In this document: positions 44,508 to 53,873 of the stretch, one piece after another
How positions within the stretch are numbered: position 1 is the stretch's first letter
Layout of the letters: the number at the start of each line of letters is the position of its first letter
Assembly: GCF_900095865.1 (NCBI RefSeq)
Contig: NZ_FMIZ01000007.1
Span: 186,001-250,000 of the forward strand
Length of the DNA: 64,000 nucleotides
Reading direction: 5' to 3'
DNA from: Massilioclostridium coli
GTDB taxonomy: Bacteria > Bacillota > Clostridia > Oscillospirales > Ruminococcaceae
Program-made: the position numbers and the translations under genes
The notes under the pieces: model-generated
The model's input: the letters and a program-made list of their open reading frames with translations, nothing else
The model's database searches: none
What the model was told of the DNA's origin: nothing

Positions 44508-45539
44508 TCAAGCATTTGATTTATGCTGGTTCCGATACGCCCGTGGAGAAATTCCAAACTTCTTTTTAAAAATTTTTCGGAAATAATTTACATCACTATA
44601 TCCAAGCCGTTCTGATATCTCCTCCAAAGAAAAATTGGAATGAATTAAATAACTGGTTGCATTCTGCATTTTTAAATTGTAAATCAAATCGCTATAGCAA
44701 TAACCTGTATACCGTTGGAGATATTGGGATAAATAGTTGGAGGAATAGCCAAACTGTTTTGCGGTTTCTGATAAGTTAGTAGTAGCATAATGAGTACATA
44801 GATAGGACAAAATTTTTGTGACATCTTCTGGTATGTTATGTTCATTCTGTGCGAATTTTTCTGTTTGCTGCCGTGCGAATAATGACCATAGCTCAATTAA
44901 TTTTGCATATAAAACCTGTTGGGAATACTGCTGTCCTTGGTAATACTCTAATATCATTTGTTGTAAAATAAAATTAATTTGTGGTGTATTGTCAAACAGT
45001 AAGTAGGGGTTTAATGGCCCCATACCAAGGCTATTATCCAAAAATAAATTGATAAGATTTGAATTTCCAGGAGAATACCCACTTAAAATTTCCGCGGAAA
45101 ACTCTTTTCGGATTAAAATATTAAACAGCAGTGTATCGGGGTCAGAAATTTTGGGATCATGATAGGCATAAGGATTCATCAGAAGGATTTGGTTACAGCC
45201 TTGTTGTATCGTAGTATCCTGCAAAATATTTTTTACACCACCTCGGTAAAGATAGTTGATCTCATAAAAATCATGATAATGGAAATGCTGTACCTTTCGT
45301 TGCGATATAGGTGCATATTTTGTATCCGGCCAATGAAGAAATACAGAGATATTTTCATTAGGCTTCATTACATATTCCCCTAAGAGCTGAACATAAGAAG
45401 ATGTCTCCTTTTTCTCAGAATGTTGTGTCGACATAGAGGAAAGTATATTTGGTAAATTATGGATTAATTTTTGGATAATTGGATCAAGATATCCTGTTAA
45501 TAAATCGCAAGAAGTAAGTGCTTGATTAATTTCGTCCAT
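44508..45539 (-). CDS. AraC-family regulator divergent from the second GH106 gene
   Basis: The 343-residue protein has an N-terminal cupin-like sensor (HFHYHDFYEINYLYRGG near 81) and a C-terminal AraC DNA-binding domain (about 240-340; LSETAKQFGYSSNYLSQYLQRYTG and LEEISERLGYSDVNYFRKIFKKKFGISPRAYRN). It is a paralogue of the AraC protein at 38.9-40.0 kb. It is divergent from the adjacent GH106 gene (about 200 bp between starts), which it probably controls. Confidence 0.92.
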   Translation of the reverse strand: MDEINQALTSCDLLTGYLDPIIQKLIHNLPNILSSMSTQHSEKKETSSYVQLLGEYVMKPNENISVFLHWPDTKYAPISQRKVQHFHYHDFYEINYLYRGGVKNILQDTTIQQGCNQILLMNPYAYHDPKISDPDTLLFNILIRKEFSAEILSGYSPGNSNLINLFLDNSLGMGPLNPYLLFDNTPQINFILQQMILEYYQGQQYSQQVLYAKLIELWSLFARQQTEKFAQNEHNIPEDVTKILSYLCTHYATTNLSETAKQFGYSSNYLSQYLQRYTGYCYSDLIYNLKMQNATSYLIHSNFSLEEISERLGYSDVNYFRKIFKKKFGISPRAYRNQHKSNA

Positions 45540-45741
45540 ATTTTTTCTCCTCCTTTTTCTTATTTTAGAATAACATAAATATCATAAAATATCTATATAT
45601 CTCAATTTTTATGTTAAATATCCTGTTAAAACACCAGTTTTAGAGAGGATTATTATCTGTTTTTGAATTTTTTAGCATGATATAATGATGACGAAAGTTA
45701 TACATACAATTATTTTAAGTTATTTTTAGGAGGAAAATCAC

Positions 45742-48700
45742 ATGAAAGGAAGAAAGTTTCGAGCAAAAAAAGTGTTGTCACTTTTGATGTGTCTTTCTTT
45801 GGCAGCTGCTACCTGTATTACTTCAGTAGGTGCTATGTCCACAGAGCCACATCCAAATTCTTTCGTAGAAAAAATGAATGGGCTTTTTCAAAATCCAGTG
45901 ATGGAATACCGCCCAGAAATACGCTGGTGGTTAGCAGAAGGTTCCCACACGGATGAAACACTAAAAGAATCCATCCAGGAATTATATCAGGATGGGTATG
46001 GAGCCATTGAGTTTGTTACCTTAGATGAATCCGCGTATTTGGATAATGCCACATATGCCTGGGGTTCGGAAGAATGGGTACATGACTCCCACTTAATTGT
46101 AGAGGAATGTACCAAACTGGGTATGGGAGTTAGCTTTACCAGCGGAACCCATTGGTCAACAGCCAATTTAACTACGATTACACCGGATGATCCAGCAGCA
46201 TCCCAGGAATTAGGTTACCGTACTGTTAATTTAACTGCTGGTCAGCAATTTAGTGGCGTCCTTCCCACACCGGAATTAACCGTAAACGCTACCAAGATGC
46301 GTTTAGTCGAAGTAGTAACAGCAAAGAAAACTTCTGTATCAGAAGATGGGAAAACCATCCGCCTGGATCCGGATTCTCTAACTGATATCACAGATACTGC
46401 TGTACAACAGCTAGATGGAACATGGACAATAGATTATACAGCCCCCATAGATGGAGATTATATTTTATTTTCCTTTTGGCAGTATGGCACCAGTGAAACC
46501 TATAAGCCAGCTTCCACTGGAGAAGCATACACCATTAACTATTTTTCTAGAGAAGGCGCCGATGCTTTAATTGAATATTGGAATGAAAACGTCCTCACTC
46601 CAGATTTACAACAGATGATCCAGGAAAACGGGGATATATCCCTTTATATGGATTCTTTGGAATTGAGTACCCGCGGTACAAATTCTACCGGAAACCTGTG
46701 GTGTGATGATTATGAAAAAGAATTTTCTTCTAGAAGGGGTTATGATGTTGGAAAATATCTACCTATCTTCACACTACAATCCAATGTTACTTTTATGTCT
46801 GAACCTTTATACTCTTATACATTAGAAGGGGAAGAAGACTTATGTAATAAATTGAGGAATGATTTGTATCAAACCAATACTGAATTGTATATGGAAGAAT
46901 GTTTGGATGTACTGACAGAATGGCTGCATCGTTTTGGGATGACCTTACGTGCGGAAAATTCCTATGGCTATTTCTTCGAAATTTCTCAACCAGTAAAATC
47001 ATTGGACTATGTGGAAACAGAATCTTTGGAGTTTAATACAGAGCCAGACATGTACCGCTCCCAAGGCGGGGCTGCCCACTTATATGGAAAAACTTATTCC
47101 AGCGAAACTGGTGCGTTGGGTGGAGAAAACTACTACCGCAATCATGAATACTACCGCCAAATTTTCTATACCCAATTTGCGGCTGGTATCCAAAGGACCG
47201 TATTACATGGCTATTCTTCCGCTTACGGGCCAGAACAAAATTGTTCCTGGCCAGGGTATGAAGGTATGATGCCATTTTTCTCAGAGCGGTTTAGTAAACG
47301 CCAACCAGCCTCTCTGGATTATCCTGAAATCAATCAGCATTTAGCACGTATCCAAACAGCGTTGCGCCAAGGTACAGTAAAAATGGATTTGGGAATTTTA
47401 AGGAATGACTACTATATTAACAACGCTTCCGAATTTCAGCGCCCATTTGAGGAAAATTATTTACACAATCACAAGGCATTTTATTGGCAGGATATGACGT
47501 TGCAAGATGCGGGATACACTTATGACTATTTTTCACCAATGCTATTGCAAGACAACGAAATCACCTGTACAAACGGACAAATCCAGGCAGATGGTGTAGG
47601 CTATCAAGGATTGATTGTTTATCAGGAAGAGCTTCCTTATGAATCGGCTCAGGTATTATACCAATGGGCAAAAGATGGCCTACCAGTTGTCATTGTCGAT
47701 GGTGAAACACAGGAAGAAATCCGCAATAATATGATAAAAGTTAATACCAGTGCGGCAATTCAAACACCATTCAACGATGGAAAAGATGAGCAGCTAATCC
47801 AGTTAATGGATCAAATCAAGCAATTGGAGAATGTGGCTGTTGTCAATCAGGCCGAAGATACCTATGAAGCTCTAATGCAACTGGGCATCCGTCCACGTGC
47901 TGAATATGTAGAATCCAATGATTCTCTACTTAGTGTACTGCATCAAGCAGAGGATGCTAGCTATTTATACGTTTACAACTATATGTATGAAGAGGAACAA
48001 AACGATATCGGTCAGATTTCTTTGGATGGTATTTATAAACCATATGCTCTGAATACTTGGACAGGAGAAATTACAGAATTAGCGGAATATTCCTATCAAG
48101 GCAGCAGGACAATTTTAAATGTAGACCTAGCACCAGGTGACATCATGGTGTTCGTGTTAGATCCAAACGATCAAGGAGAAAAAACAGTTGTTTCTTCTGA
48201 AAACGTGGACAAAGTAACCGTAGAAAATGGAAACACCACCATGTATGTCGCAAATTCTGGCAAAGCTGTATTGAATTACAGTGATGGAACCAGCTATACA
48301 GAAGAAGTATCTGTTCCAGAAGATATCCAATTAGATAACTGGAATTTGTTGGTACAGGATTGGCAGCCTGGTGATAAAATAACCCGTACTGAAGACAGAG
48401 GTTTTGGATATACAACAACTGAAGTAACTTATGATACCAACAAGGTTGATATCAACGTAGGACAAACAGATCTGATTCCATGGAAAGATATCCCACAAGT
48501 AGGTGGAACCGTATCTGGCGTTGGAAGTTATACTACTACTTTCACCTTACCAGAAAATTGGGATAATTCTCTTTATTCATTGCGGTTCCAAGCGGATTCC
48601 TTTAGTGGTGGTACAGCCGCAATTTTCATAAATGGAAAACAGGTTAACGGAAATATGGATAATTGCACAGCCGACCTTTCTGAATTTGCCCAACCTGGCG

Positions 48701-49014
48701 AAAATACAATTGAAGTTCGGGTAACCAGCAGTTTAAGGAACAGAATGTATGATTTAGGTTATGATGTAAACTGGACGATGTGGCATCAAACCCCAGAAAT
48801 TGATTCTTATGGAATGGTGGGAGATACTACTCTAAAGGTATACACAAAAGTAGTAGGACAATCTACTGACCAACCTTCTTCTGATAATCCGGAATCTCCT
48901 TCTACTAATGAACCTACAAATTCACCTCAGACAGGAGATGCTGCTCCAATAATAGGGATCACTGTATTGACAATGGCAAGTGCAACAATGTTGATCTTCC
49001 GTAAGAAGAAATAG
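45742..49014 (+). CDS. Cell-surface GH106-type alpha-L-rhamnosidase without FIVAR stalk
   Basis: The 1090-residue secreted protein has a signal peptide (about 1-31) and a GH106-type catalytic region (about 40-800; YRPEIRWWLAEGSHTDETLKESIQELYQDGYGAIEFV). A beta-sandwich region (about 850-1050) follows, then NSPQTGD, a hydrophobic helix and FRKKK. Unlike the other three surface rhamnosidases it goes straight from a Pro/Ser/Asn-rich linker to the sorting signal, with no FIVAR repeats. It is related to the GH106 protein at 40.3 kb. The start follows TTAGGAGGAAA. Confidence 0.87.
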   Translation: MKGRKFRAKKVLSLLMCLSLAAATCITSVGAMSTEPHPNSFVEKMNGLFQNPVMEYRPEIRWWLAEGSHTDETLKESIQELYQDGYGAIEFVTLDESAYLDNATYAWGSEEWVHDSHLIVEECTKLGMGVSFTSGTHWSTANLTTITPDDPAASQELGYRTVNLTAGQQFSGVLPTPELTVNATKMRLVEVVTAKKTSVSEDGKTIRLDPDSLTDITDTAVQQLDGTWTIDYTAPIDGDYILFSFWQYGTSETYKPASTGEAYTINYFSREGADALIEYWNENVLTPDLQQMIQENGDISLYMDSLELSTRGTNSTGNLWCDDYEKEFSSRRGYDVGKYLPIFTLQSNVTFMSEPLYSYTLEGEEDLCNKLRNDLYQTNTELYMEECLDVLTEWLHRFGMTLRAENSYGYFFEISQPVKSLDYVETESLEFNTEPDMYRSQGGAAHLYGKTYSSETGALGGENYYRNHEYYRQIFYTQFAAGIQRTVLHGYSSAYGPEQNCSWPGYEGMMPFFSERFSKRQPASLDYPEINQHLARIQTALRQGTVKMDLGILRNDYYINNASEFQRPFEENYLHNHKAFYWQDMTLQDAGYTYDYFSPMLLQDNEITCTNGQIQADGVGYQGLIVYQEELPYESAQVLYQWAKDGLPVVIVDGETQEEIRNNMIKVNTSAAIQTPFNDGKDEQLIQLMDQIKQLENVAVVNQAEDTYEALMQLGIRPRAEYVESNDSLLSVLHQAEDASYLYVYNYMYEEEQNDIGQISLDGIYKPYALNTWTGEITELAEYSYQGSRTILNVDLAPGDIMVFVLDPNDQGEKTVVSSENVDKVTVENGNTTMYVANSGKAVLNYSDGTSYTEEVSVPEDIQLDNWNLLVQDWQPGDKITRTEDRGFGYTTTEVTYDTNKVDINVGQTDLIPWKDIPQVGGTVSGVGSYTTTFTLPENWDNSLYSLRFQADSFSGGTAAIFINGKQVNGNMDNCTADLSEFAQPGENTIEVRVTSSLRNRMYDLGYDVNWTMWHQTPEIDSYGMVGDTTLKVYTKVVGQSTDQPSSDNPESPSTNEPTNSPQTGDAAPIIGITVLTMASATMLIFRKKK

Positions 49015-49031
49015 ATGAATGGTTAGCTATT

Positions 49032-49070
49032 AATAACAGAAGAACCAATTTTGGTTCTTCTGTTATTTGT
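49032..49070 (+). terminator. Intrinsic terminator after the second GH106 gene
   Basis: AATAACAGAAGAACCAA and its exact complement form a 17-bp stem with a 2-base loop and a T-rich tail. Confidence 0.93.
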
Positions 49071-49093
49071 TTAATGTCTTTAGGCGAAACAAA

Positions 49094-49567
49094 ACTCCTG
49101 GTAAAACCAGGAGTAAATAAAAAAGTCTTGGAAAAATGAGAAAATTTTACAGATGAAGAGTGCATTCTGCTTTAGAATTAAATAAAAGATTTTAGAAAAA
49201 AAATTCGGGGATTTTTTCATACAATATTCATTCTAGACAAGGTGTATAGAATGAAAATCAAAACGGGTTTACCAGTAATAGAGCAAGCGATACGATGGTA
49301 GTTTTTCGATATCCCTATCCCTTTGGGATCTGAGCAAACTGCTAGTTTACTAGTGGTTTAGATTTTTCATTTAGTAATATTATAGTTTCCAAAATAAATT
49401 TTATAGATTCAATGATGTAGTTAAAATAGTAATAAAATTAGTAATTATTATTTATAATAGTAGACTATACACATCAAAAGAAAAGATTTTTCAAGGAGAT
49501 TTCAATAAACGTTCCAATAATTTTAAGCATTTTTATGATATTCTTTTTGACTTAAAATTAATATGAT
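49094..49567. other. Gap with a second hairpin, no gene
   Basis: ACTCCTGG/CCAGGAGT (49094-49113) is a further hairpin, followed by an A-rich stretch like the one after the second GH78 gene. Nothing else recognisable up to the ddh terminator. Confidence 0.5.
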
Positions 49568-49602
49568 AAAAAAGACACCTACAAAAATGTAGGTGTCTTT
49601 TT
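49568..49602. terminator. Bidirectional terminator at the ddh 3' end
   Basis: AAAAAGACACCTACA and TGTAGGTGTCTTTTT form a 15-bp stem with A/T tracts on both sides, serving ddh on the minus strand. Confidence 0.92.
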
Positions 49603-49619
49603 ACCTAAATGCTGAAAAA

Positions 49620-50609
49620 TTACAGCAGTTCTTTTCTTAATTCTGCTCCGGATTTTGCGGATAAATAAGCAGGTGGTACATCTAAAACGGTTTTCGCGCC
49701 AGTCACTCCTTCTTGGGACATACGATAAGCCGCACGCGCATAAGCAACTAAAACACTTCCAGTAAATTCTGGATTGGATTCCAGTTTTAAGTTATATTCA
49801 ATAATCTGTTTTGTTTCCTGGTTTGCTCCGGTTTTTCCACTGCGGATGACAAAGCCGCCATGTGGCATACCACTGTGTTTTTCGTTTAATTCTTCTTGGG
49901 AAATAAAATGAACCACAGTATCATAATCGGAAAAATAGTTTGGCATTGTTTTAATTTCTTGCTCAATTTTAGCAGTATCTGCTCCTGGTTTTGCAACTAC
50001 AAAACATTCACGCAGATGTTTTTCCCTAGTAGTCAACTCTGGATTGCTACCAGAACGAACTTCTTCTACTGCTTTCTCAATTGGAATGGTGTACTGCTTT
50101 GCGTCTTGGACACCTTCAATTCTACGGATTGCATCAGAATGTCCTTGGCTAATTCCTTTTCCCCAAAAAGTATAGTCTTTTCCGTTTGGCAATACAGCAC
50201 CAGCATACATACGGTTTAATGAGAACAAACCTGGATCCCAACCTACAGAGATAATGCCAACTTTTCCAGCGGCTTTTGCAGTTTGATCCATACGTTCAAA
50301 ATATTCAGGAATTTTTGCGTGGGTATCAAAACTATCAATTGTATGAAACAATTTTACAAATTCAGGACCTTGTTTAGGAAGGTCAGTAGCGCTGCCACCA
50401 CAGAGAATCATAACATCGATATCATTTGTCATTTTAGCAGCATCGTCAATATGATAAGCTTTTGTTTCTGGGCGAATTGTTTTTACATCTTGAGGTTGAC
50501 GACGGGTAAATACACCAACTAGTTCCATATCTGGGTTTTGAGCAATTGCCATTTCGACGCCTTTTCCCAAGTTACCGTAACCAGCGATGCCAACTCTAAT
50601 CTTTGTCAT
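49620..50609 (-). CDS. ddh: Meso-diaminopimelate D-dehydrogenase
   Basis: Ddh makes meso-diaminopimelate from tetrahydrodipicolinate, ammonia and NADPH in a single step, for peptidoglycan and lysine. The 329 residues begin with the Rossmann motif KIRVGIAGYGNLGKGVE and contain GWDPGLFSLNRMYA (near 124), GKGISQGHSDAIRRIEGV and the C-terminal NPEFTGSVLVAYARA typical of the enzyme. Monocistronic, minus strand, own promoter and terminator. Confidence 0.95.
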   Translation of the reverse strand: MTKIRVGIAGYGNLGKGVEMAIAQNPDMELVGVFTRRQPQDVKTIRPETKAYHIDDAAKMTNDIDVMILCGGSATDLPKQGPEFVKLFHTIDSFDTHAKIPEYFERMDQTAKAAGKVGIISVGWDPGLFSLNRMYAGAVLPNGKDYTFWGKGISQGHSDAIRRIEGVQDAKQYTIPIEKAVEEVRSGSNPELTTREKHLRECFVVAKPGADTAKIEQEIKTMPNYFSDYDTVVHFISQEELNEKHSGMPHGGFVIRSGKTGANQETKQIIEYNLKLESNPEFTGSVLVAYARAAYRMSQEGVTGAKTVLDVPPAYLSAKSGAELRKELL

Positions 50610-50753
50610 AGAAAAACAGCTCCATTCTTTTCAAAATCTACCTTTGCAATTTGCCGGAAATCAATTGGAAACATTCAAAATTCATTCTAAAGGATTGTAT
50701 TTGTTTTCCGTTTAAAAAGGATATTTTAAGTAAATCAATTTACTTTTTAGTTT

Positions 50754-50782
50754 ATTATAACGCACATTAATCAGGAACGCAA
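50754..50782 (-). promoter_or_regulatory. Likely ddh promoter
   Basis: On the minus strand TTGCGT (50777-50782) and TATAAT (50754-50759) are 17 bp apart; the leader to the ddh start is about 140 nt. Confidence 0.55.
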
Positions 50783-50951
50783 GGGGGAAAAGCAAAATTT
50801 TTATAAAACAAAAATAGGATTTTTCATTTTCTTAATATTTTGCCAATGCATTCTATTTTTAATCATGTTTTGCAAAAAAAGATTTTTAAACTTGCAGAAT
50901 TTTTGTTTTTATCAAAAAGAGGACAAGAAAAATAGCATTTTAAAAAGTACT
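50783..50951. other. Gap between the ddh promoter and the iron-sulfur gene
   Basis: AT-rich, with T and A runs; no gene, and no strong terminator hairpin for the iron-sulfur protein gene was found. Confidence 0.4.
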
Positions 50952-51644
50952 TTAAAGGGGCTGTATGGACAAAATATTTCCTTCTGTAGAAAGGGTAACT
51001 ACCTTTCCTAAAATTTGTTTTCTAGCTTTTTGCAGTGCTGTTTTTACTGCGTACTCCATTCCACCACAACAAGGTACTTCCATACGGGTTACGGTGATTT
51101 CTTGAATCTCGTTATGTTGAAAGATTTCCACTAATTTTTCAGAATAATCTACCATATCTAGTTTTGGACATCCAATTAAAGTAATAGCTCCTTTCATAAA
51201 TTGTTGGTGAAAATTGGCGTAGGAATAAGCAGTACAATCGGCTGCAATTAAAAGGTGAGATTGATGGAAATAAGGAGCATTGACAGGAGCAAGTTTAATT
51301 TGAACCGGCCATTGGGACAAACAGCTTCCTTCCATTGGAGGGAAAACTATAGTTTCGTTTTGCAATTGTTTGGATTGGGAGCCTGGACATCCGGAATGAT
51401 TGGCTCGTTTTTTCTGGTTTGCTTTTACAGCTTGTTCGTCATAGGCAGCAGCTTCTCGTTCTTCAAAGGAGATTGCGTTGGTTGGGCAGGTCGGAAGGCA
51501 ATCTCCCAATCCGTCACAATAATCATCTCGGAGTAAAACAGCTTTACCATTCACTAAGCCAATAGCGTTTTCATGGCAAGCGGTGACACAGGCACCACAT
51601 CCATTGCATTTTTCTTTATCAATTTTAATAATTTTTCGAACCAT
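50952..51644 (-). CDS. Ferredoxin-type iron-sulfur protein
   Basis: The 230-residue protein has an N-terminal ferredoxin-like domain with CNGCGACVTACHE (residues 14-26) and CDGLGDCLPTCP (near 43-54). The second motif has Leu in place of one of the usual four Cys. A C-terminal domain has further Cys (CTAYSYANFH, GCPKLDM, VPCCGGMEYAVK) that could bind metal. It resembles a widespread but uncharacterised clostridial family of single-gene ferredoxin proteins. Electron-transfer or regulatory role; partner unknown. Confidence 0.85.
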   Translation of the reverse strand: MVRKIIKIDKEKCNGCGACVTACHENAIGLVNGKAVLLRDDYCDGLGDCLPTCPTNAISFEEREAAAYDEQAVKANQKKRANHSGCPGSQSKQLQNETIVFPPMEGSCLSQWPVQIKLAPVNAPYFHQSHLLIAADCTAYSYANFHQQFMKGAITLIGCPKLDMVDYSEKLVEIFQHNEIQEITVTRMEVPCCGGMEYAVKTALQKARKQILGKVVTLSTEGNILSIQPL

Positions 51645-51892
51645 ATTTTATATCCCTTTCTAATTTTTCGTTGATAAGATCAGTTGAGTTTTTATATACA
51701 CGGTTTTTGTTGTGCTTATCATTTTTTATAAAATGCTGTTTTTACTGTGGTTTTATTATAAACGATTGTTTGATTAATTTCCGTTGTTAAAACAACAAAA
51801 ATGAAATTTTATCTTTTTTTATTAAAAATATGGATGGTTGGAAAAAAACAATAAAGGCAATAAAAATATGATTTATTTCCTACTCCTATATA
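51645..51892. other. Gap between 5'-nucleotidase and the iron-sulfur gene
   Basis: AT-rich, no gene recognised; should contain the minus-strand promoter of the iron-sulfur gene, which I could not place. Confidence 0.4.
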
Positions 51893-51928
51893 AAAAAACA
51901 GGCAGCTCATAGGAAACTGCCTATTTTT
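51893..51928 (-). terminator. Intrinsic terminator of the 5'-nucleotidase gene
   Basis: On the minus strand TAGGCAG pairs with CTGCCTG around an 11-base loop, followed by seven T. Confidence 0.85.
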
Positions 51929-51966
51929 TGATTTCTTCTATACTAAAATAAATACTTTAGAAAAAA

Positions 51967-53733
51967 TTATTTTTTCTTTTGTACTGCTAAAATGCCCAAT
52001 GCAGAAACGATAAATAAGCTAATAGCGATTGGGAAAGTATCGCCAGTAGCAGGAGAGGAAGTAGATGGAGGAGTAGAAGGGTTGGATTCTTGTTTATCTG
52101 TATCAGAATTGGTCTGTTTTCCAGTAATATCTATTAGGTTTGCCTGCTGTGCAGCAGCTTCAAATTGTCCTGTTTTGATAAATGCAATGAGTGCTTCTTC
52201 GCAAGTACCATATTCATATAGGGTAGGGGTACCAACAATTTCTGGATAGTCCTCATCGGAAATGACATAGTTATTGGTAGCAACACGGTAAGTTTTGGAG
52301 AGATCTATGTTTTCTCCTCCAATTTTTGCTTGCACAATACGGCTACCTGCTGGTTTTGTGGTATCGTACTCTACCTGAATTCCCCCAAATTGCAAGACGC
52401 TTCCGCTGTTATCCGGCCATTGATATTGGTATGGATCCTCTCCATTGGCAACCGCTTCTTTTTGTTTGTCGTATACCTGATTACACTGGATACTTAAATC
52501 AATAGAATGTTCCACCATGGATAAAATCTGTTCCCCAGTCAATTCGTGTACTACCAGTAAATTTCCATAAGGGGAAATGCTGATGATATCCTGGTAGGTA
52601 ATTTCCCCATTTGGAATACCGCCACGGATGCCGCCTGCGTTTTCAAACGCAACATCCGCCCCGGTTAAATCCAAATATGCTGCGGTGACAATCCTGCCAA
52701 TTTCCTGTTCCTGTACACGGATTTCCTCCCAGGAATAAAGGTATTCTTTTTGGCTAACACCAATTACCTGTGATAGAGTAACATCTTCCCGTTGCTCAAT
52801 CGCCTGGATCTCGGCATCAACAGTGGGGTCGGAGAGGGATGTGGTATCTTCGGCGGAAAGAAATGTTTCTGTTGTTTTGGTTTGATCCACTATTTTTGTT
52901 TCAGTATCATAGGTAAGGGACAATACACCAATATTCTGAAAATAGTATCCAGCCTCTACTACCGGAACATCCTTTCCTTGCTGGTCAGGATAGGTTTTGT
53001 TGATTAAAATATGTTCATGCCCAGCAATGACTGCGTCAACCCCTTGAATGTTGGAAACAAAGCCCTCGCAATCCGCCTGATGGGTCATGGCGATAACAAT
53101 ATCGCAGTTTTCGGTTTTGCGCAGGGTTGCCGCAATTTCCGTTGCTTTTGCCGCTTCCTCTGTAAAGGTGATCCCTTCTACGTTGGAAGATACGGTAGAA
53201 GAATAGAACTGGTCATCAATGACTCCAAATACGCCCACTTTTAACATGGTACCATTGTCAGCCTGTACTTCTTTTACGAAGTAAGGGGTATTAAAAAACG
53301 GGGTATTGCCATCTTGATTTACAACATTGCCAGCGAGGATAGCAAAATCATGTTGTTCGTCTAACTGTTTTAATTGGTCTTTCCCATAACTCCAATCGTG
53401 GTTTCCTGGTGTCATGGCATCGTAACCTACAGCGTCCATCAATTCGGCGATGCTTTCTCCTTTTTCAATAGTAGCGAAAGCCTGCCCATGAAAGGTATCT
53501 CCAGCATCTAAAATAAGGTCAGCCTCTTGTTGGTCGATAGCCGCTTTTAACGCGGAAAATCCAATTTGTCCTCTATCTGTTTTGGTGTAATAACCGTGAA
53601 TGTCATTGGTATGTACTATGCGGATGGTGGCTTCGCTGGAATTGGCGGATTCAGCGGATACTTGGAATTCCATAGTGAACATGCCAACGAGAAAAGAAAC
53701 AACGGTTATCATTGCAATAATGCGTTTTTTCAT
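51967..53733 (-). CDS. Cell-surface 5'-nucleotidase / metallophosphoesterase
   Basis: The 588-residue protein has a signal peptide (about 1-28) and a calcineurin-like phosphoesterase domain with VHTNDIHG (near 40), LDAGDTFHGQ, TPGNHDWSYG, MTHQADC and AGHEH metal-binding motifs. The 5'-nucleotidase C-terminal substrate domain (about 330-520) with ENAGGIRGGIPNGEITYQD follows. It ends with a Pro/Ser linker, SSPATGD, a hydrophobic helix and QKKK, a sortase-type signal. It should dephosphorylate nucleotides outside the cell. Monocistronic, minus strand. Confidence 0.93.
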   Translation of the reverse strand: MKKRIIAMITVVSFLVGMFTMEFQVSAESANSSEATIRIVHTNDIHGYYTKTDRGQIGFSALKAAIDQQEADLILDAGDTFHGQAFATIEKGESIAELMDAVGYDAMTPGNHDWSYGKDQLKQLDEQHDFAILAGNVVNQDGNTPFFNTPYFVKEVQADNGTMLKVGVFGVIDDQFYSSTVSSNVEGITFTEEAAKATEIAATLRKTENCDIVIAMTHQADCEGFVSNIQGVDAVIAGHEHILINKTYPDQQGKDVPVVEAGYYFQNIGVLSLTYDTETKIVDQTKTTETFLSAEDTTSLSDPTVDAEIQAIEQREDVTLSQVIGVSQKEYLYSWEEIRVQEQEIGRIVTAAYLDLTGADVAFENAGGIRGGIPNGEITYQDIISISPYGNLLVVHELTGEQILSMVEHSIDLSIQCNQVYDKQKEAVANGEDPYQYQWPDNSGSVLQFGGIQVEYDTTKPAGSRIVQAKIGGENIDLSKTYRVATNNYVISDEDYPEIVGTPTLYEYGTCEEALIAFIKTGQFEAAAQQANLIDITGKQTNSDTDKQESNPSTPPSTSSPATGDTFPIAISLFIVSALGILAVQKKK

Positions 53734-53829
53734 AAACTCAACTCCTATTTAAATATTGTGAAAAACCATAATTCTCATATCAGCAGAGTTATACTTCATC
53801 TTAGTTTATCATACTATATGAAATATGAA

Positions 53830-53867
53830 AAATCAAGAAAAAAGGTTGCCTTATTAAGGCAACCTTT
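53830..53867 (-). terminator. Terminator of the polyamine operon
   Basis: AAAGGTTGCCTT and AAGGCAACCTTT form a 12-bp stem with a 3-base loop; on the minus strand it runs into T residues. It ends the speD-to-nspC operon. Confidence 0.92.
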
Positions 53868-53873
53868 CGGAGA

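Noticed and set aside
50610-50951. Lysine riboswitch upstream of ddh
   Set aside because: Looked for because ddh makes diaminopimelate, but the conserved L-box core was not found; only an ordinary promoter is seen.
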